This document shows, one piece after another, positions 45,243-53,358 of a stretch of DNA of 64,000 nucleotides. The notes under the pieces were generated by a model. It did no database searches. It saw nothing but the letters and a program-made list of their open reading frames with translations, and was not told the origin of the DNA. Positions within the stretch are counted from its first letter, which is position 1. Each line of letters begins with the position of its first letter. This DNA is from Azospirillum sp. OGB3. Its GTDB lineage: Bacteria > Pseudomonadota > Alphaproteobacteria > Azospirillales > Azospirillaceae. The position numbers and the translations under genes were made by a program. The DNA lies in assembly GCF_014192915.1 (NCBI RefSeq), contig NZ_JACHYN010000023.1:1-64000 (forward strand). Direction: 5' to 3'.

Positions 45243-45770
45243 TCATCGCGTCAGGTTCCAGCGGCGATACCAGGCGTTCAGGTCCCGCGCGGAGTCGATC
45301 CGTATCTTCGGCAGGTCGGCCTGATCGAAGGTGCGCAGGTTGCGCTCCCGGTTTCTCGGGGTGGCGACGGCGATGTGGCGGATCATCTCCCACTTGATGC
45401 TGTCACGGCGGCCCTCCAGAGCGCCTCGCCGTTCCCGCTCGAACAGGGTCCGGCGGACGTAGCGCAGCAGGCTCAGGGGCATGGGCACGTCCAGGTAGAT
45501 CAGGCCGGTCGCCCGCTGGAAACGCTGCGGGATACAGCGTGAGTAGTTTCCCTCCATGATCCAGCGCTCCCCGGCGATGGCCGCGTCATGCAGGGCAATG
45601 AACTCCTCGGTCGGTCGCGGCTGCCAGTCCGTGTTGGGGGCATGGTACAGCCGGTCGAGATGGACGACGGGAAAGCCACGCTGCCGCGCGATGGCTTCGG
45701 CAAGGGTGGATTTCCCGCTGTTGGACGGCCCGAGGATGCAAATGCGTTGGCCGAGGTCGGAAAGCTGCAT
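45243..45770 (-). CDS. P-loop nucleotide kinase-like protein (FlaR / adenylate kinase-like)
   Basis: 175 residues. Walker A is GPSNSGKST starting at residue 14; GFPVVHLDRLYHAPNTDW and WIMEGNYSRCIPQRF match small AAA/adenylate-kinase-like proteins annotated as topology modulation (FlaR) proteins. A lid-like Arg-rich region ERERRGALEGRRDS follows. It is cytosolic, with no known substrate. The gene ends 17 bases from the convergent hybrid kinase stop. Confidence 0.8.
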   Translation of the reverse strand: MQLSDLGQRICILGPSNSGKSTLAEAIARQRGFPVVHLDRLYHAPNTDWQPRPTEEFIALHDAAIAGERWIMEGNYSRCIPQRFQRATGLIYLDVPMPLSLLRYVRRTLFERERRGALEGRRDSIKWEMIRHIAVATPRNRERNLRTFDQADLPKIRIDSARDLNAWYRRWNLTR

Positions 45771-45871
45771 GGATTGATACCGTCACGATAAGGCAGAAGC
45801 CCGTTCGGGCCGCGAGCGTTCGCGGACCGCAACATGGTGCGCAGAGGGTGGATCGGTCACCCGCTTGGCGG

Positions 45872-46156
45872 TCATTCCGCCTGGGCGAGTTCCTTCGCGG
45901 CGGGGCGGGGGGCAAGGGCGGCGCGGCCGGTGTCGGTCAGGCGGCAGACCAGCCAGTCGGGCTTCAGCGGGTTGTGGAACCAGCGCTCCGCCCAGCCGGA
46001 CTTCAGGCAGCTTTCGATGGTCTGGCGCTTGACGCGCTGGCCGTCGCCGTCGAACAGGGGGAGCTTGCCGCCAGGCTGGTCCAGGCCGCTGCGCAGCCAC
46101 GCCGCCTGCGCCTCGGTGGGGCGGCGTCGGGACATGGTGCGTCGGGGTGCGGCCAT
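45872..46156 (-). CDS. Hypothetical small basic protein
   Basis: 94 residues, family not recognised. It contains EAQAAWLRSGLDQPGGKLPL, VKRQTIESCLKSGWAERWF and WLVCRLTDTGRAAL. The last two look like a winged-helix or MarR-like fragment in which a recognition helix is followed by a beta wing, similar to small plasmid or phage proteins that detect phenotype switches. The evidence is weak. It is divergent from cutA. Confidence 0.6.
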   Translation of the reverse strand: MAAPRRTMSRRRPTEAQAAWLRSGLDQPGGKLPLFDGDGQRVKRQTIESCLKSGWAERWFHNPLKPDWLVCRLTDTGRAALAPRPAAKELAQAE

Positions 46157-46248
46157 GGTTCGTCGCCTCGGAAAATGTTGCGGCCTGGCTGTCGCGCTCT
46201 GGCGGCCTGTGGCAAGATTCGGGCACTCTACATCGAAAGGGTTCGGTC

Positions 46249-46563
46249 ATGGAATTCGTCTTCGCCTACATCACCGCCGGATCGCGCGACGAAGCCCGGC
46301 GCATCGGCCGTGCCCTGGTCGAGGAACGGCTGGCCGCCTGCGCCAACATCCTGGACGGCATGACCTCGATCTACCGCTGGCAGGGGGCCATCGAGGAGGC
46401 CACGGAGACGGTGCTGATCGCCAAGACGCGGGCGGAGCTGTTCGACCGGCTGGCCGCGCGGGTGCGGGAACTGCACGGCTACGAGGTGCCCTGCGTGGTC
46501 GAGCTGAGGGTGGGACGCGGCAACCCGGCCTATCTGGACTGGCTGCGCGACGCCACTATCTGA
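46249..46563 (+). CDS. cutA: Divalent-cation tolerance protein CutA
   Basis: 104 residues, starting at MEFVFAYITAGSRDEARR. The ferredoxin-like fold of CutA is seen in ERLAACANILDGMTSIYRW, the trimer interface segment IEEATETVLIAKT, and LHGYEVPCVVELRV. The conserved YRW and CVV segments are present. CutA is a stable cytosolic trimer linked to copper tolerance in E. coli, but its function remains uncertain. It is followed 121 bases later by an MFS transporter. Confidence 0.95.
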   Translation: MEFVFAYITAGSRDEARRIGRALVEERLAACANILDGMTSIYRWQGAIEEATETVLIAKTRAELFDRLAARVRELHGYEVPCVVELRVGRGNPAYLDWLRDATI

Positions 46564-46684
46564 GTCCTGATGCGGGTCGTCGCATGCCCGCCATGACGGC
46601 GGCGCATTGGACCGCCTCCGACCCGCATGCCAGTTTCGCGATGGTTGCTTTCAAGCGCAAATCATCCGGATGCGGAGAATTTCC

Positions 46685-47899
46685 ATGACCGACACATCGG
46701 CGCGGCTGTCGATCGGCTTTTCCTGGATCGGCCACGCGCTGATGCACATCGTGTCGGCCCTGTTCCTGACGGTCGTCCTGGCGCTGGAGCGGGAATGGAA
46801 GCTGCCCTACGACGAGTTGATCCGGCTGTGGACGCTCGGCGCTCTGATGATCGGTGTCGGCGCGCCGCTGGCCGGCTGGCTGGGCGACCGCTGGAGCGAA
46901 TGCCGGATGATGGCGGTCTTCTTCCTGCTGACCGGGGCAGGGACCATCGCCTGCGGCCTGACCGACGGTCCGGAGGCGCTGCTGTGGGCGCTGGCGGTGC
47001 TCGGCCTCGGCGCCTCCATCTACCACCCGGTGGGCATGGCCTGGATGGTCAAGAACGCCACCAACCGCGGCAAGGCGCTGGGCTATCAGGGCATTTTCGG
47101 CACCATCGGCATCGCCTCGGCGGCGGTGGTGGCCGGCGGCCTGACCGAATGGCTGGGTTGGCGTTCGGCCTTTCTGATTCCGGGCGCGGTCTGCCTGGGG
47201 CTGGGCGTCGTGCTGGCCCTGCTGATCGCGCTGGGCAAGGTCGAGGATCGCCAGGGCGACGTGAAGCCGATCCCCAAGGCCTCGCGCGGCGACGTGATCC
47301 GCGCCTTCTTCGTGCTGTCGGTGACGATGGTCTGCGCCGGCCTGATGTTCAACGCCATGCAGGTGGTGCTGCCCAAGCTGTTCGAGGCGCGGCTGAGCGA
47401 CCTGCTGGGCGGCAGCACGTTGGGCGTCGGCGGCGTGGTGACGGCGGTCTATCTGTTCGCCGCCCTGCCGCAGCTCATCGGTGGGCATCTGGCCGACAAG
47501 TACCCGCTGAAGCGCATCTACACCCTCTGCCTGCTGGTCCAGGTGCCGATGATGGCGGCGGTGGCGGTCCTGGCCGACCTTCCGCTGGTCGGCGCCGCGG
47601 CGCTGGTCGTCGTCGCATCCCAGGTGCAGATTCCGGCGGAGAACCTCCTGCTCGCCCGCTACACGCCGGAGAAGCACCGCGGGCTGGCCTATGGCGCCAA
47701 GTTCATCCTGTCCTTCGGCGCCGGCCCACTGGCCGTGCAACTCGTCGCCCTGGTCTACGAGCGGACGGGCGAATTCGTGATGCTCTACATCACGCTGTCG
47801 GTGCTGGCGCTGGTCGCCTTCGCGGCGGCGCTGCTGCTGCCGCGCGACCGCGACGCTCCGGTCAAGCCCGCCGCGGCCCCGATGGCGGCGGCGGAGTGA
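46685..47899 (+). CDS. MFS transporter
   Basis: 404 residues starting at MTDTSARLSIGF, with about 12 transmembrane helices. The motif-A-like loop is GWLGDRWSECRMM, and the second-half equivalent is GGHLADKYPLKR. HPVGMAWMVKNATNRGKALG in helix 4-5 is typical of the FsmR/YfmO-like efflux branch. The substrate cannot be predicted. The C-terminal tail is short and Ala-rich. It is convergent with the SPOR lipoprotein gene. Confidence 0.88.
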   Translation: MTDTSARLSIGFSWIGHALMHIVSALFLTVVLALEREWKLPYDELIRLWTLGALMIGVGAPLAGWLGDRWSECRMMAVFFLLTGAGTIACGLTDGPEALLWALAVLGLGASIYHPVGMAWMVKNATNRGKALGYQGIFGTIGIASAAVVAGGLTEWLGWRSAFLIPGAVCLGLGVVLALLIALGKVEDRQGDVKPIPKASRGDVIRAFFVLSVTMVCAGLMFNAMQVVLPKLFEARLSDLLGGSTLGVGGVVTAVYLFAALPQLIGGHLADKYPLKRIYTLCLLVQVPMMAAVAVLADLPLVGAAALVVVASQVQIPAENLLLARYTPEKHRGLAYGAKFILSFGAGPLAVQLVALVYERTGEFVMLYITLSVLALVAFAAALLLPRDRDAPVKPAAAPMAAAE

Positions 47900-47903
47900 C
47901 GGC

Positions 47904-48557
47904 TCACATTTTGTCCGGCAGGCTGGGGTAGGGCGCGGCGCCGGGCAGGTCGGCGACCACCGTCCACCCGGTCCAGGTCAGGAGCCACGCGTCGCCGACC
48001 CCGGCGGCGCGGATCTCGGCCAGCCGGCGCAGGGCGGTCGGGCGGTCCTCGGGCGGCAGGACGAGGCGGTGGATGCGCCGGCCCCGCACGTCGGCGGCCA
48101 CGATGTCGGCCTCCGGATGGCCCAGCCGCGCGCGCTGGGCTTCGGCCTGTCCACGCTTGGAGAAGCTGCCCGCAACCACGAGAAAGCGCTGTTCGGCGAG
48201 GCGCGGAATCGCGGCAATCTCCACCTCCGCCGTCACGGGAAGCGGTGCTGGCGGTGGCGGGGCGGGGGCGGGCGACGGTTCCGTTTCCGGAAGGGGGACC
48301 GGCACGCTTTCCGCGCTGCGGACCACCGGCACGATCACCGGCTTGCAGACATAGCCCTGGCTCAGGACACGGAAGGTCGCGCAATCCTGCTGCAGCATCG
48401 CCGAGAGCATGTGGTCGGTGCTGCTCTTGTTGGTTCCGACATACAGCATCCCGTCCACCGCGAAGGACGCGGCGGTCATCGCCACCGGCGCCCCCGCGCA
48501 GCCGCCCAGCCCCAGCAACGCGACCGTCGCCACTCCCCGCCTGAGCCGTCCGCTCAT
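47904..48557 (-). CDS. SPOR-domain lipoprotein
   Basis: 217 residues starting at MSGRLRRGVATVA. A lipobox LGLGGCAG places the acylated Cys at about residue 20. A periplasmic region with TNKSSTDHMLSAMLQQDCATFRV and YVCKPVIVP is followed by a Pro-rich linker and a C-terminal SPOR-like domain (RFLVVAGSFSKRGQAEAQR and a final WTVVADLPG). SPOR domains bind denuded glycan strands at division sites. The part from TNKSSTDHM resembles a small alphaproteobacterial lipoprotein family of unknown function. Septal location is inferred. Confidence 0.72.
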   Translation of the reverse strand: MSGRLRRGVATVALLGLGGCAGAPVAMTAASFAVDGMLYVGTNKSSTDHMLSAMLQQDCATFRVLSQGYVCKPVIVPVVRSAESVPVPLPETEPSPAPAPPPPAPLPVTAEVEIAAIPRLAEQRFLVVAGSFSKRGQAEAQRARLGHPEADIVAADVRGRRIHRLVLPPEDRPTALRRLAEIRAAGVGDAWLLTWTGWTVVADLPGAAPYPSLPDKM

Positions 48558-48666
48558 GCCCCGCTTCCCCACCCTGTTCGGGTCAGGGTCGGTGCTATGA
48601 CCTGCGGCGGTCAATGGAACGGCCAGTGCTCAGCCCTTCGCGCCACGCCTACCTCTTGCGAGGTAG

Positions 48667-48706
48667 CCCCCGCCCGCCGGGGCCGGACGCCGGAGCGGGC
48701 AGGGGG
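48667..48706 (-). terminator. GC-rich hairpin downstream of metY
   Basis: CCCCCGCCCG and CGGGCAGGGGG pair with one bulged A around a GC-rich loop. It lies 9-48 bases after the metY stop on the minus strand. No T-run follows, so termination is possible but not certain. A smaller hairpin CTACCTC-TTGC-GAGGTAG follows at 48649-48666. Confidence 0.45.
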
Positions 48707-48714
48707 AACCAGCA

Positions 48715-50004
48715 TCAGGCTGCGGACAGCGCCCGGTCGAGGTCGGCGATGATGTCCTCCACGCTCTCCAGCCCGATCGACAGGCGCAGCACGTCCGGAC
48801 CGGCGCCCGCCTGGGCCTGACCTTCCGGCGACAGCTGGCGGTGCGTGGTCGAGGAGGGGTGGATGATCAGCGACCGGCTGTCGCCGATGTTGGCGAGATG
48901 GCTGAGGAGCTGGACGTTCTCCACCACCTTCACACCGGCGTCGAAGCCGCCCTTGACGCCGAAGGTCAGCACGGCGCCGGCACCCTTGGGCAGGTACTTC
49001 TTGGCCAGCGCGTGGTACTTGGACGACTCCAGCCCGGCGTAGCTGACCCAGCCCACCGCCGGATGGCTCTCCAGGAACTGCGCGATCTTCAGGGCGCTGT
49101 CGCTGTGGCGCTGCATGCGCAGCGGCAGCGTCTCGATGCCGTTCAGCGTCAGGAAGGCGTTCAGCGGCGCCTGGCTCGGCCCGAGGTCGCGCAGGCCGAC
49201 GGCGTGGCCGTGGATGGTGAAGGCCAGATGGCCGAAGGTCTCCTGGAACTTCAGCCCGTGATAGCCGGCGTCCGGCTCCGACAAAGCGGGGAACTTGCCC
49301 GACTTGCCCCAGTCGAAGGTGCCGCTGTCGATGACCACACCGCCGACCGAGGTGCCATTGCCCGACAGGAACTTCGTGGTCGAATGCACGACCAGCGTGG
49401 CGCCCCACTGGATCGGGTTGATCAGGTACGGGGTCGCCAGCGTGTTGTCGACGATCAGCGGAACACCGGCCTCGTCGGCGATCTTCGCGATGGCCTCCAG
49501 GTCGGTGACCACGCCGCCGGGGTTGGCGAGGCTTTCCACGAAAATGGCCTTGGTCTTCGCCGTGATGGCGGCGCGGACGTTCTCCGGCTGGTCGGTGTCC
49601 ACGAAGACGGACTTCCAGCCGAAGGCGCGCGGGAAGCTGGTGCCGAGCTGGTTGAGCGTGCCGCCGTAGAGCTTGCGCGACGCAACGATCTCGTCGCCCG
49701 GCTCCATCAGCGGGAACAGGGCGAGCAGCTGCGCGGCGTGGCCGGAGGAGGTGGCCGTGGCGCCGGCGCCGCCTTCCAGGTTGGCGAGCCGCTCCTCCAG
49801 CACCGACACCGTCGGGTTGGTCAGGCGGGAGTAGATGAAGCCGACCTTCTGGAGGTTGAACAGCGAGGCCGCGTCGTCCACGTCGTCGAAGACGAAGCTG
49901 GTGGTCTGGTAGATCGGCGTCTGGCGCGCCCCGGTGGCGGGATCGGGGGCGGCGCCGGCGTGGATGGCGCGGGTCTCGAAACCGAAGGACTTCTGCTCGC
50001 TCAT
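48715..50004 (-). CDS. metY: O-acetylhomoserine aminocarboxypropyltransferase
   Basis: 429 residues. A PLP-dependent Cys/Met-metabolism enzyme (fold type I) that adds sulfide to O-acetyl-L-homoserine to give homocysteine, that is, direct sulfhydrylation for methionine synthesis. The N-terminal FETRAIHAGAAPDPATGARQ, PIYQTTSFVF and SRLTNPTVSVLEERLA, and the PLP lysine K211 in VVHSTTKFLSG, are diagnostic. RLSIGLESVEDIIADLDRAL closes the family pattern. It follows the CoA-binding gene by 18 bases in the same operon, a pairing common in alphaproteobacteria. Confidence 0.95.
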   Translation of the reverse strand: MSEQKSFGFETRAIHAGAAPDPATGARQTPIYQTTSFVFDDVDDAASLFNLQKVGFIYSRLTNPTVSVLEERLANLEGGAGATATSSGHAAQLLALFPLMEPGDEIVASRKLYGGTLNQLGTSFPRAFGWKSVFVDTDQPENVRAAITAKTKAIFVESLANPGGVVTDLEAIAKIADEAGVPLIVDNTLATPYLINPIQWGATLVVHSTTKFLSGNGTSVGGVVIDSGTFDWGKSGKFPALSEPDAGYHGLKFQETFGHLAFTIHGHAVGLRDLGPSQAPLNAFLTLNGIETLPLRMQRHSDSALKIAQFLESHPAVGWVSYAGLESSKYHALAKKYLPKGAGAVLTFGVKGGFDAGVKVVENVQLLSHLANIGDSRSLIIHPSSTTHRQLSPEGQAQAGAGPDVLRLSIGLESVEDIIADLDRALSAA

Positions 50005-50022
50005 GATGGCTTCCTCTGCTTT

Positions 50023-50541
50023 TTACATCAGTTTTTTGAAGGATTTGGCCGGTGCGGCCTTCTTGGACGTCAGAATGTTGGAGTTGACGCCGATGCGCCC
50101 GATCTCGTGGAACAGACGCTGAAGCTCGATCTTGGGACAGCGGTTCATGACCACGGTCAGCCCCGCCGCCTCGGCCCGCGCCGCCGCCTCGTCGTTGCGC
50201 ACGCCGAGCTGCATCCACACCACCTTGGCGCCGATGGCGACGGCCTCGTCGGTCACGCTTCCGGCAGCGGTGGCGTTGCGGAAGACGTCCACCATGTCCG
50301 GCGGCTCCGGCAACTCCGACAGGCTGGCGTGGACCCGCTCGCCGAGGATGGTCTGGCCGGCCAGCTTCGGGTTGACCGGGATGACGCGGTAGCCCTTGTC
50401 GCGCAGGTATTTCAGCACGATGAAGCTGGCTTTCACCGGGTCGTTCGACGCGCCGACCAGGGCGATGGTCTTCACCCGGTCCAGGACTTGGCGGATGAAC
50501 TCGTCGCTGTAGCCGTCATGCGAGGGGGCGGGGCCGCTCAT
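50023..50541 (-). CDS. CoA-binding protein (COG1832)
   Basis: 172 residues starting at MSGPAPSHDGYSD. A single Rossmann-like CoA-binding domain: TIALVGASNDPVKASFIV, LRDKGYRVIPVNPKLAGQTI, DMVDVFRNATAAGSV, and VVWMQLGVRNDEAAARA with VVMNRCPKIELQRL at the end. This family is YccU-like, soluble and of unknown function. Its ATG overlaps the enoyl-CoA hydratase stop (ATGA), which implies translational coupling, and metY follows 18 bases after its stop. Confidence 0.88.
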   Translation of the reverse strand: MSGPAPSHDGYSDEFIRQVLDRVKTIALVGASNDPVKASFIVLKYLRDKGYRVIPVNPKLAGQTILGERVHASLSELPEPPDMVDVFRNATAAGSVTDEAVAIGAKVVWMQLGVRNDEAAARAEAAGLTVVMNRCPKIELQRLFHEIGRIGVNSNILTSKKAAPAKSFKKLM

Positions 50542-51344
50542 CGGCCGCACCACACCGGAGGGCGCTTTTGCAGGAAGGCGTCGATGCCCTCCTCGGCGTC
50601 GCGGGCCAGCATGTTCTCGGTCATCACGCGGGCGGCGTAGGCGTAGGCCTCCTCCACGCCCAGCTCGATCTGGCGGTGGAAGGCCTCCTTGCCGATGGCG
50701 AGAGTCAGCGGCGACTTCGCGGCGATCTTGCCCGCCGCCTCCGCCACCACGGCGTCGAGCCGGTCGGCCGGCACCGCGCGGTTGACGAGGCCGATGCGCG
50801 TTGCGTCCTCGGCGCCGATCAGGTCGCCGAGCAAAAGCATTTCCATGGCCGCCTTGCGCCCCACGGCGCGGCTCAGCGCCACCATGGGGGTGGAGCAGAA
50901 CAGGCCGATGTTCACGCCCGGCGTGGCGAATCGCGCGGTGTCGGCGCAGTAGGCGAGGTCGCAGGTGGCGACGAGCTGGCAACCCGCCGCCGTGGCGATG
51001 CCGTGCACCTTGGCAATCACCGGCTGGCGGAGTCGGCTGACCGTCAGCATCAGTCTGGAGCACTGGACGAACAGCGCCTCGTACGCCTCGCGGTCCGGGT
51101 TGGCGCGCATCTCCTTGAGGTCGTGCCCGGCGCAGAAGGCCGGCCCCGCTCCGGCCAGAACCACGACGCGGATCGAGGAATCCTGGTGAATGGCGTCCAT
51201 CTCCGCCTGAAGCGCCGCCATCAGCCCGACGGACAGGGCGTTGCGCGCCTGCGGGCGGTTCAGCGTCAGGGTTGCGACTCCGTCGCGGTTCTCGCGGAGA
51301 ACCAGCGGCGTGTCGTCGCCGATGAGGGGCGGGGTGTCGTTCAT
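50538..51344 (-). CDS. Enoyl-CoA hydratase/isomerase family protein
   Basis: 268 residues starting at MNDTPPLIGDDTP. It has a crotonase fold: ATLTLNRPQARNALS, VVLAGAGPAFCAGHDLKEM forms the oxyanion hole, and IAKVHGIATAAGCQLVATCD with ARFATPGVNIGLFCST supplies the acyl pocket. The catalytic glutamates of true hydratases are not both obvious, so the exact activity is open. It overlaps the next gene by 4 bases (ATGA). The operon with a CoA-binding protein and metY is unusual for beta-oxidation. Confidence 0.85.
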   Translation of the reverse strand: MNDTPPLIGDDTPLVLRENRDGVATLTLNRPQARNALSVGLMAALQAEMDAIHQDSSIRVVVLAGAGPAFCAGHDLKEMRANPDREAYEALFVQCSRLMLTVSRLRQPVIAKVHGIATAAGCQLVATCDLAYCADTARFATPGVNIGLFCSTPMVALSRAVGRKAAMEMLLLGDLIGAEDATRIGLVNRAVPADRLDAVVAEAAGKIAAKSPLTLAIGKEAFHRQIELGVEEAYAYAARVMTENMLARDAEEGIDAFLQKRPPVWCGR

Positions 51345-51592
51345 CGCTGTCCATTCCTCCCGGATGTTTTGATCGTTGGCGGGAACAGTACCCCGACCGC
51401 TCCCGCCACGGAACCGGGCGTGTGGTCCGATCATCTAACGATGCCACGGCGGACAACTCAACCTATTTGTTGATCAAATTTGTAGATTTATGACGTTGAT
51501 GTGAGGGGGTGGTGATGTGAAATAGGCTTCGACGCGACGCGCTTGGCGGCCCGGGCGATGTCCGCCATGATCGGGTCTCCATAAGAAAAGCC
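51345..51592. other. Divergent intergenic region, AT-rich
   Basis: 248 bases separate the hydratase operon from the thioesterase. The stretch around 51465-51479 (ATTTG-TTGAT-CAAAT) is an inverted repeat with an AT-rich flank and may be a regulator site. No gene is visible. Confidence 0.4.
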
Positions 51593-52075
51593 ATGGGTGA
51601 GGGAATGAGCGCGCCGGTCGTGTCCGCCGAAGAACTGGAAGCCCTGATTCGCGAGGGCGTGCCGCTGGTCGGCAATTACGGAATCACCATCGAGCAGCTC
51701 GGCGCCGGGACCGTGCGCATGAAGCTGCCCTACAACGACAGCTTCGTCCGTCCCGGCGGCACGGTGACCGGGCCGGCGATGTTCGGGCTGGCCGATGTCG
51801 CGCTCTACGCCGCCGTGCTCAGTCTGATCGGGCGGGTGGAACTGGCGGTGACCACCAGCATGACCATCAACTTCCTGCGCCGCCCGGCGCCGGTCGCCAT
51901 CACCGCGGATTGCCGCATCCTGAAGATGGGCAAGCGGCTGGCCTATGGCGAAGTCCTGCTGTTCTCCGAGGGCGATCCGGAGCCCGTCGCCCACGCCACC
52001 GGCACCTACTCGATTCCGCCGCACGACCCGGTGACCCTCGCGGTATCAGGATACCACGATCAGGAGATGTCTTGA
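51593..52075 (+). CDS. PaaI-type thioesterase
   Basis: 160 residues, starting at MGEGMSAP or four codons later. A hot-dog fold thioesterase of the PaaI/YdiI type: YGITIEQLGAGTVRMKLPY, the motif VRPGGTVTGPAMFGLADVALYA with the helix that binds CoA, and TTSMTINFLRRPAP. These proteins hydrolyse acyl-CoA thioesters; the substrate is unknown here. No operon partner lies downstream on this strand before rplM, which has its own promoter. Confidence 0.85.
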   Translation: MGEGMSAPVVSAEELEALIREGVPLVGNYGITIEQLGAGTVRMKLPYNDSFVRPGGTVTGPAMFGLADVALYAAVLSLIGRVELAVTTSMTINFLRRPAPVAITADCRILKMGKRLAYGEVLLFSEGDPEPVAHATGTYSIPPHDPVTLAVSGYHDQEMS

Positions 52076-52161
52076 AAACGTCAATGATATCAATGGTTTT
52101 GCTTTAACGGTAAAATGATACCGTGCGCGTAGAGCATTGATATATAACGGATATTTTTCCG

Positions 52162-52191
52162 TTGACAGAGCACCCCTGCGCTGCGTACAAA
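52162..52191 (+). promoter_or_regulatory. Candidate sigma-70 promoter for rplM-rpsI
   Basis: TTGACA at 52162-52167 and TACAAA at 52186-52191 are separated by 18 bases, 81 bases before the rplM start. A 6-base inverted repeat AACGGA (52146-52151) with TCCGTT (52158-52163) overlaps the edge of the -35 box and could be an operator. Confidence 0.6.
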
Positions 52192-52271
52192 ACCGGCCGC
52201 TTCGGCGCCCCGGGGATTGAACGTCCAGTTTCGGTGGCCCGCCGATCCACGTTTAGTCAACGAGTGTGGCG

Positions 52272-52736
52272 ATGAAGACCTTCAATCTGAAGCCGACCGA
52301 CATCGAGAAGAAGTGGTACGTCGTCGATGCCGACGGCCTCGTTCTCGGCCGGCTTGCCAGCATCCTGGCGAACATCCTGCGCGGCAAGAACAAGCCGACC
52401 TTCACCCCGCACATGGATTGCGGCGACCATGTCGTCGTGATCAACGCGGAGAAGGTCAAGCTGACCGGCAACAAGCGCCAGGACGACATCTTCTACTGGC
52501 ACACCGGTTATCCGGGCGGCATCAAGGGCCGTTCCAAGGGCCAGATCCTGGACGGCAAGTACCCGGAGCGCGTGATCGAGAAGGCCGTGGAGCGCATGGT
52601 TCCGCGCGGCCCGCTCGGCCGCAAGGTGATGACCCACCTGAAGGTCTACAAGGGCGCCGCCCACCCGCACGAGGCGCAGCAGCCGGTCGCTCTCGACGTT
52701 GCGGCCATGAACCCGAAGAATAAGCGGAGCGCGTAA
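52272..52736 (+). CDS. rplM: 50S ribosomal protein L13
   Basis: 154 residues starting at MKTFNLKPTDIEKK; a GTG two codons upstream is less likely. WYVVDADGLVLGRLASILA, GDHVVVINAEKVKLTGNK and YPERVIEKAVERMVPRGPLG are the conserved L13 segments. It binds 23S rRNA early in large-subunit assembly. The C-terminus is slightly longer than the E. coli protein. It forms a two-gene operon with rpsI, starting 4 bases before that gene. Confidence 0.97.
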   Translation: MKTFNLKPTDIEKKWYVVDADGLVLGRLASILANILRGKNKPTFTPHMDCGDHVVVINAEKVKLTGNKRQDDIFYWHTGYPGGIKGRSKGQILDGKYPERVIEKAVERMVPRGPLGRKVMTHLKVYKGAAHPHEAQQPVALDVAAMNPKNKRSA

Positions 52737-52740
52737 TCCA

Positions 52741-53223
52741 ATGGCTCAGGTTACCACCACCCTTTCCGGCCTGAAGGACATCGCTGCCGCTCCGGCCGCC
52801 GCCTCCGCCGAAGTGGTCGCCCCGAAGCTGGACGCCCAGGGCCGCGCCTATGCCACCGGCAAGCGCAAGGACGCCGTCGCCCGCGTGTGGATCAAGCCGG
52901 GCTCCGGCAAGATCGTCATCAACGGCCGCGACCAGGAAGTCTATTTCGCCCGCCCCGTGCTGCGCATGATGATCGCCCAGCCGTTCGGCATCACCGACCG
53001 CGCCGACCAGTTCGACGTGATGGTCACGGTGGCCGGCGGTGGTCTGTCCGGCCAGGCCGGCGCGGTCCGTCACGGCATCTCCAAGGCGCTGACCTACTTC
53101 GAGCCGGCGCTCCGTCCGCCGCTGAAGGCCGCCGGCTTCCTGACCCGCGATGCCCGCGTCGTCGAGCGTAAGAAGTACGGCAAGGCCAAGGCCCGCCGCA
53201 GCTTCCAGTTCTCGAAGCGCTAA
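52741..53223 (+). CDS. rpsI: 30S ribosomal protein S9
   Basis: 160 residues. The first about 35 are an extension rich in Ala and Thr compared with E. coli S9, as in many alphaproteobacteria. The core begins AYATGKRKDAVARVW, continues with INGRDQEVYF, GGGLSGQAGAVRHGI and ends in the basic KARRSFQFSKR, whose last residues contact tRNA in the P site. It is coupled with rplM and followed by a terminator. Confidence 0.97.
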   Translation: MAQVTTTLSGLKDIAAAPAAASAEVVAPKLDAQGRAYATGKRKDAVARVWIKPGSGKIVINGRDQEVYFARPVLRMMIAQPFGITDRADQFDVMVTVAGGGLSGQAGAVRHGISKALTYFEPALRPPLKAAGFLTRDARVVERKKYGKAKARRSFQFSKR

Positions 53224-53259
53224 AGCCTACCGCGGACCCGCGTTACTGCTGTACAAGCG

Positions 53260-53289
53260 AGGGGCGTCCCGACGGGGCGCCCCTTTCTT
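53260..53289 (+). terminator. Rho-independent terminator after rpsI
   Basis: AGGGGCGTCCC pairs with GGGGCGCCCCT (one wobble), loop GAC, and TTCTT follows. It separates the ribosomal operon from argC. Confidence 0.8.
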
Positions 53290-53358
53290 GATTCAGGTCT
53301 GTTTCACTCGTCTTCACCGTTCCGTGCCCATCCCCGTGCGTCAAAAGGAACAGCGTCC

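Noticed and set aside
50005..51344. SAM-type riboswitch expected upstream of metY
   Set aside because: metY is the third gene of an operon with an 18-base gap before it, and no riboswitch-like structured leader is visible there.
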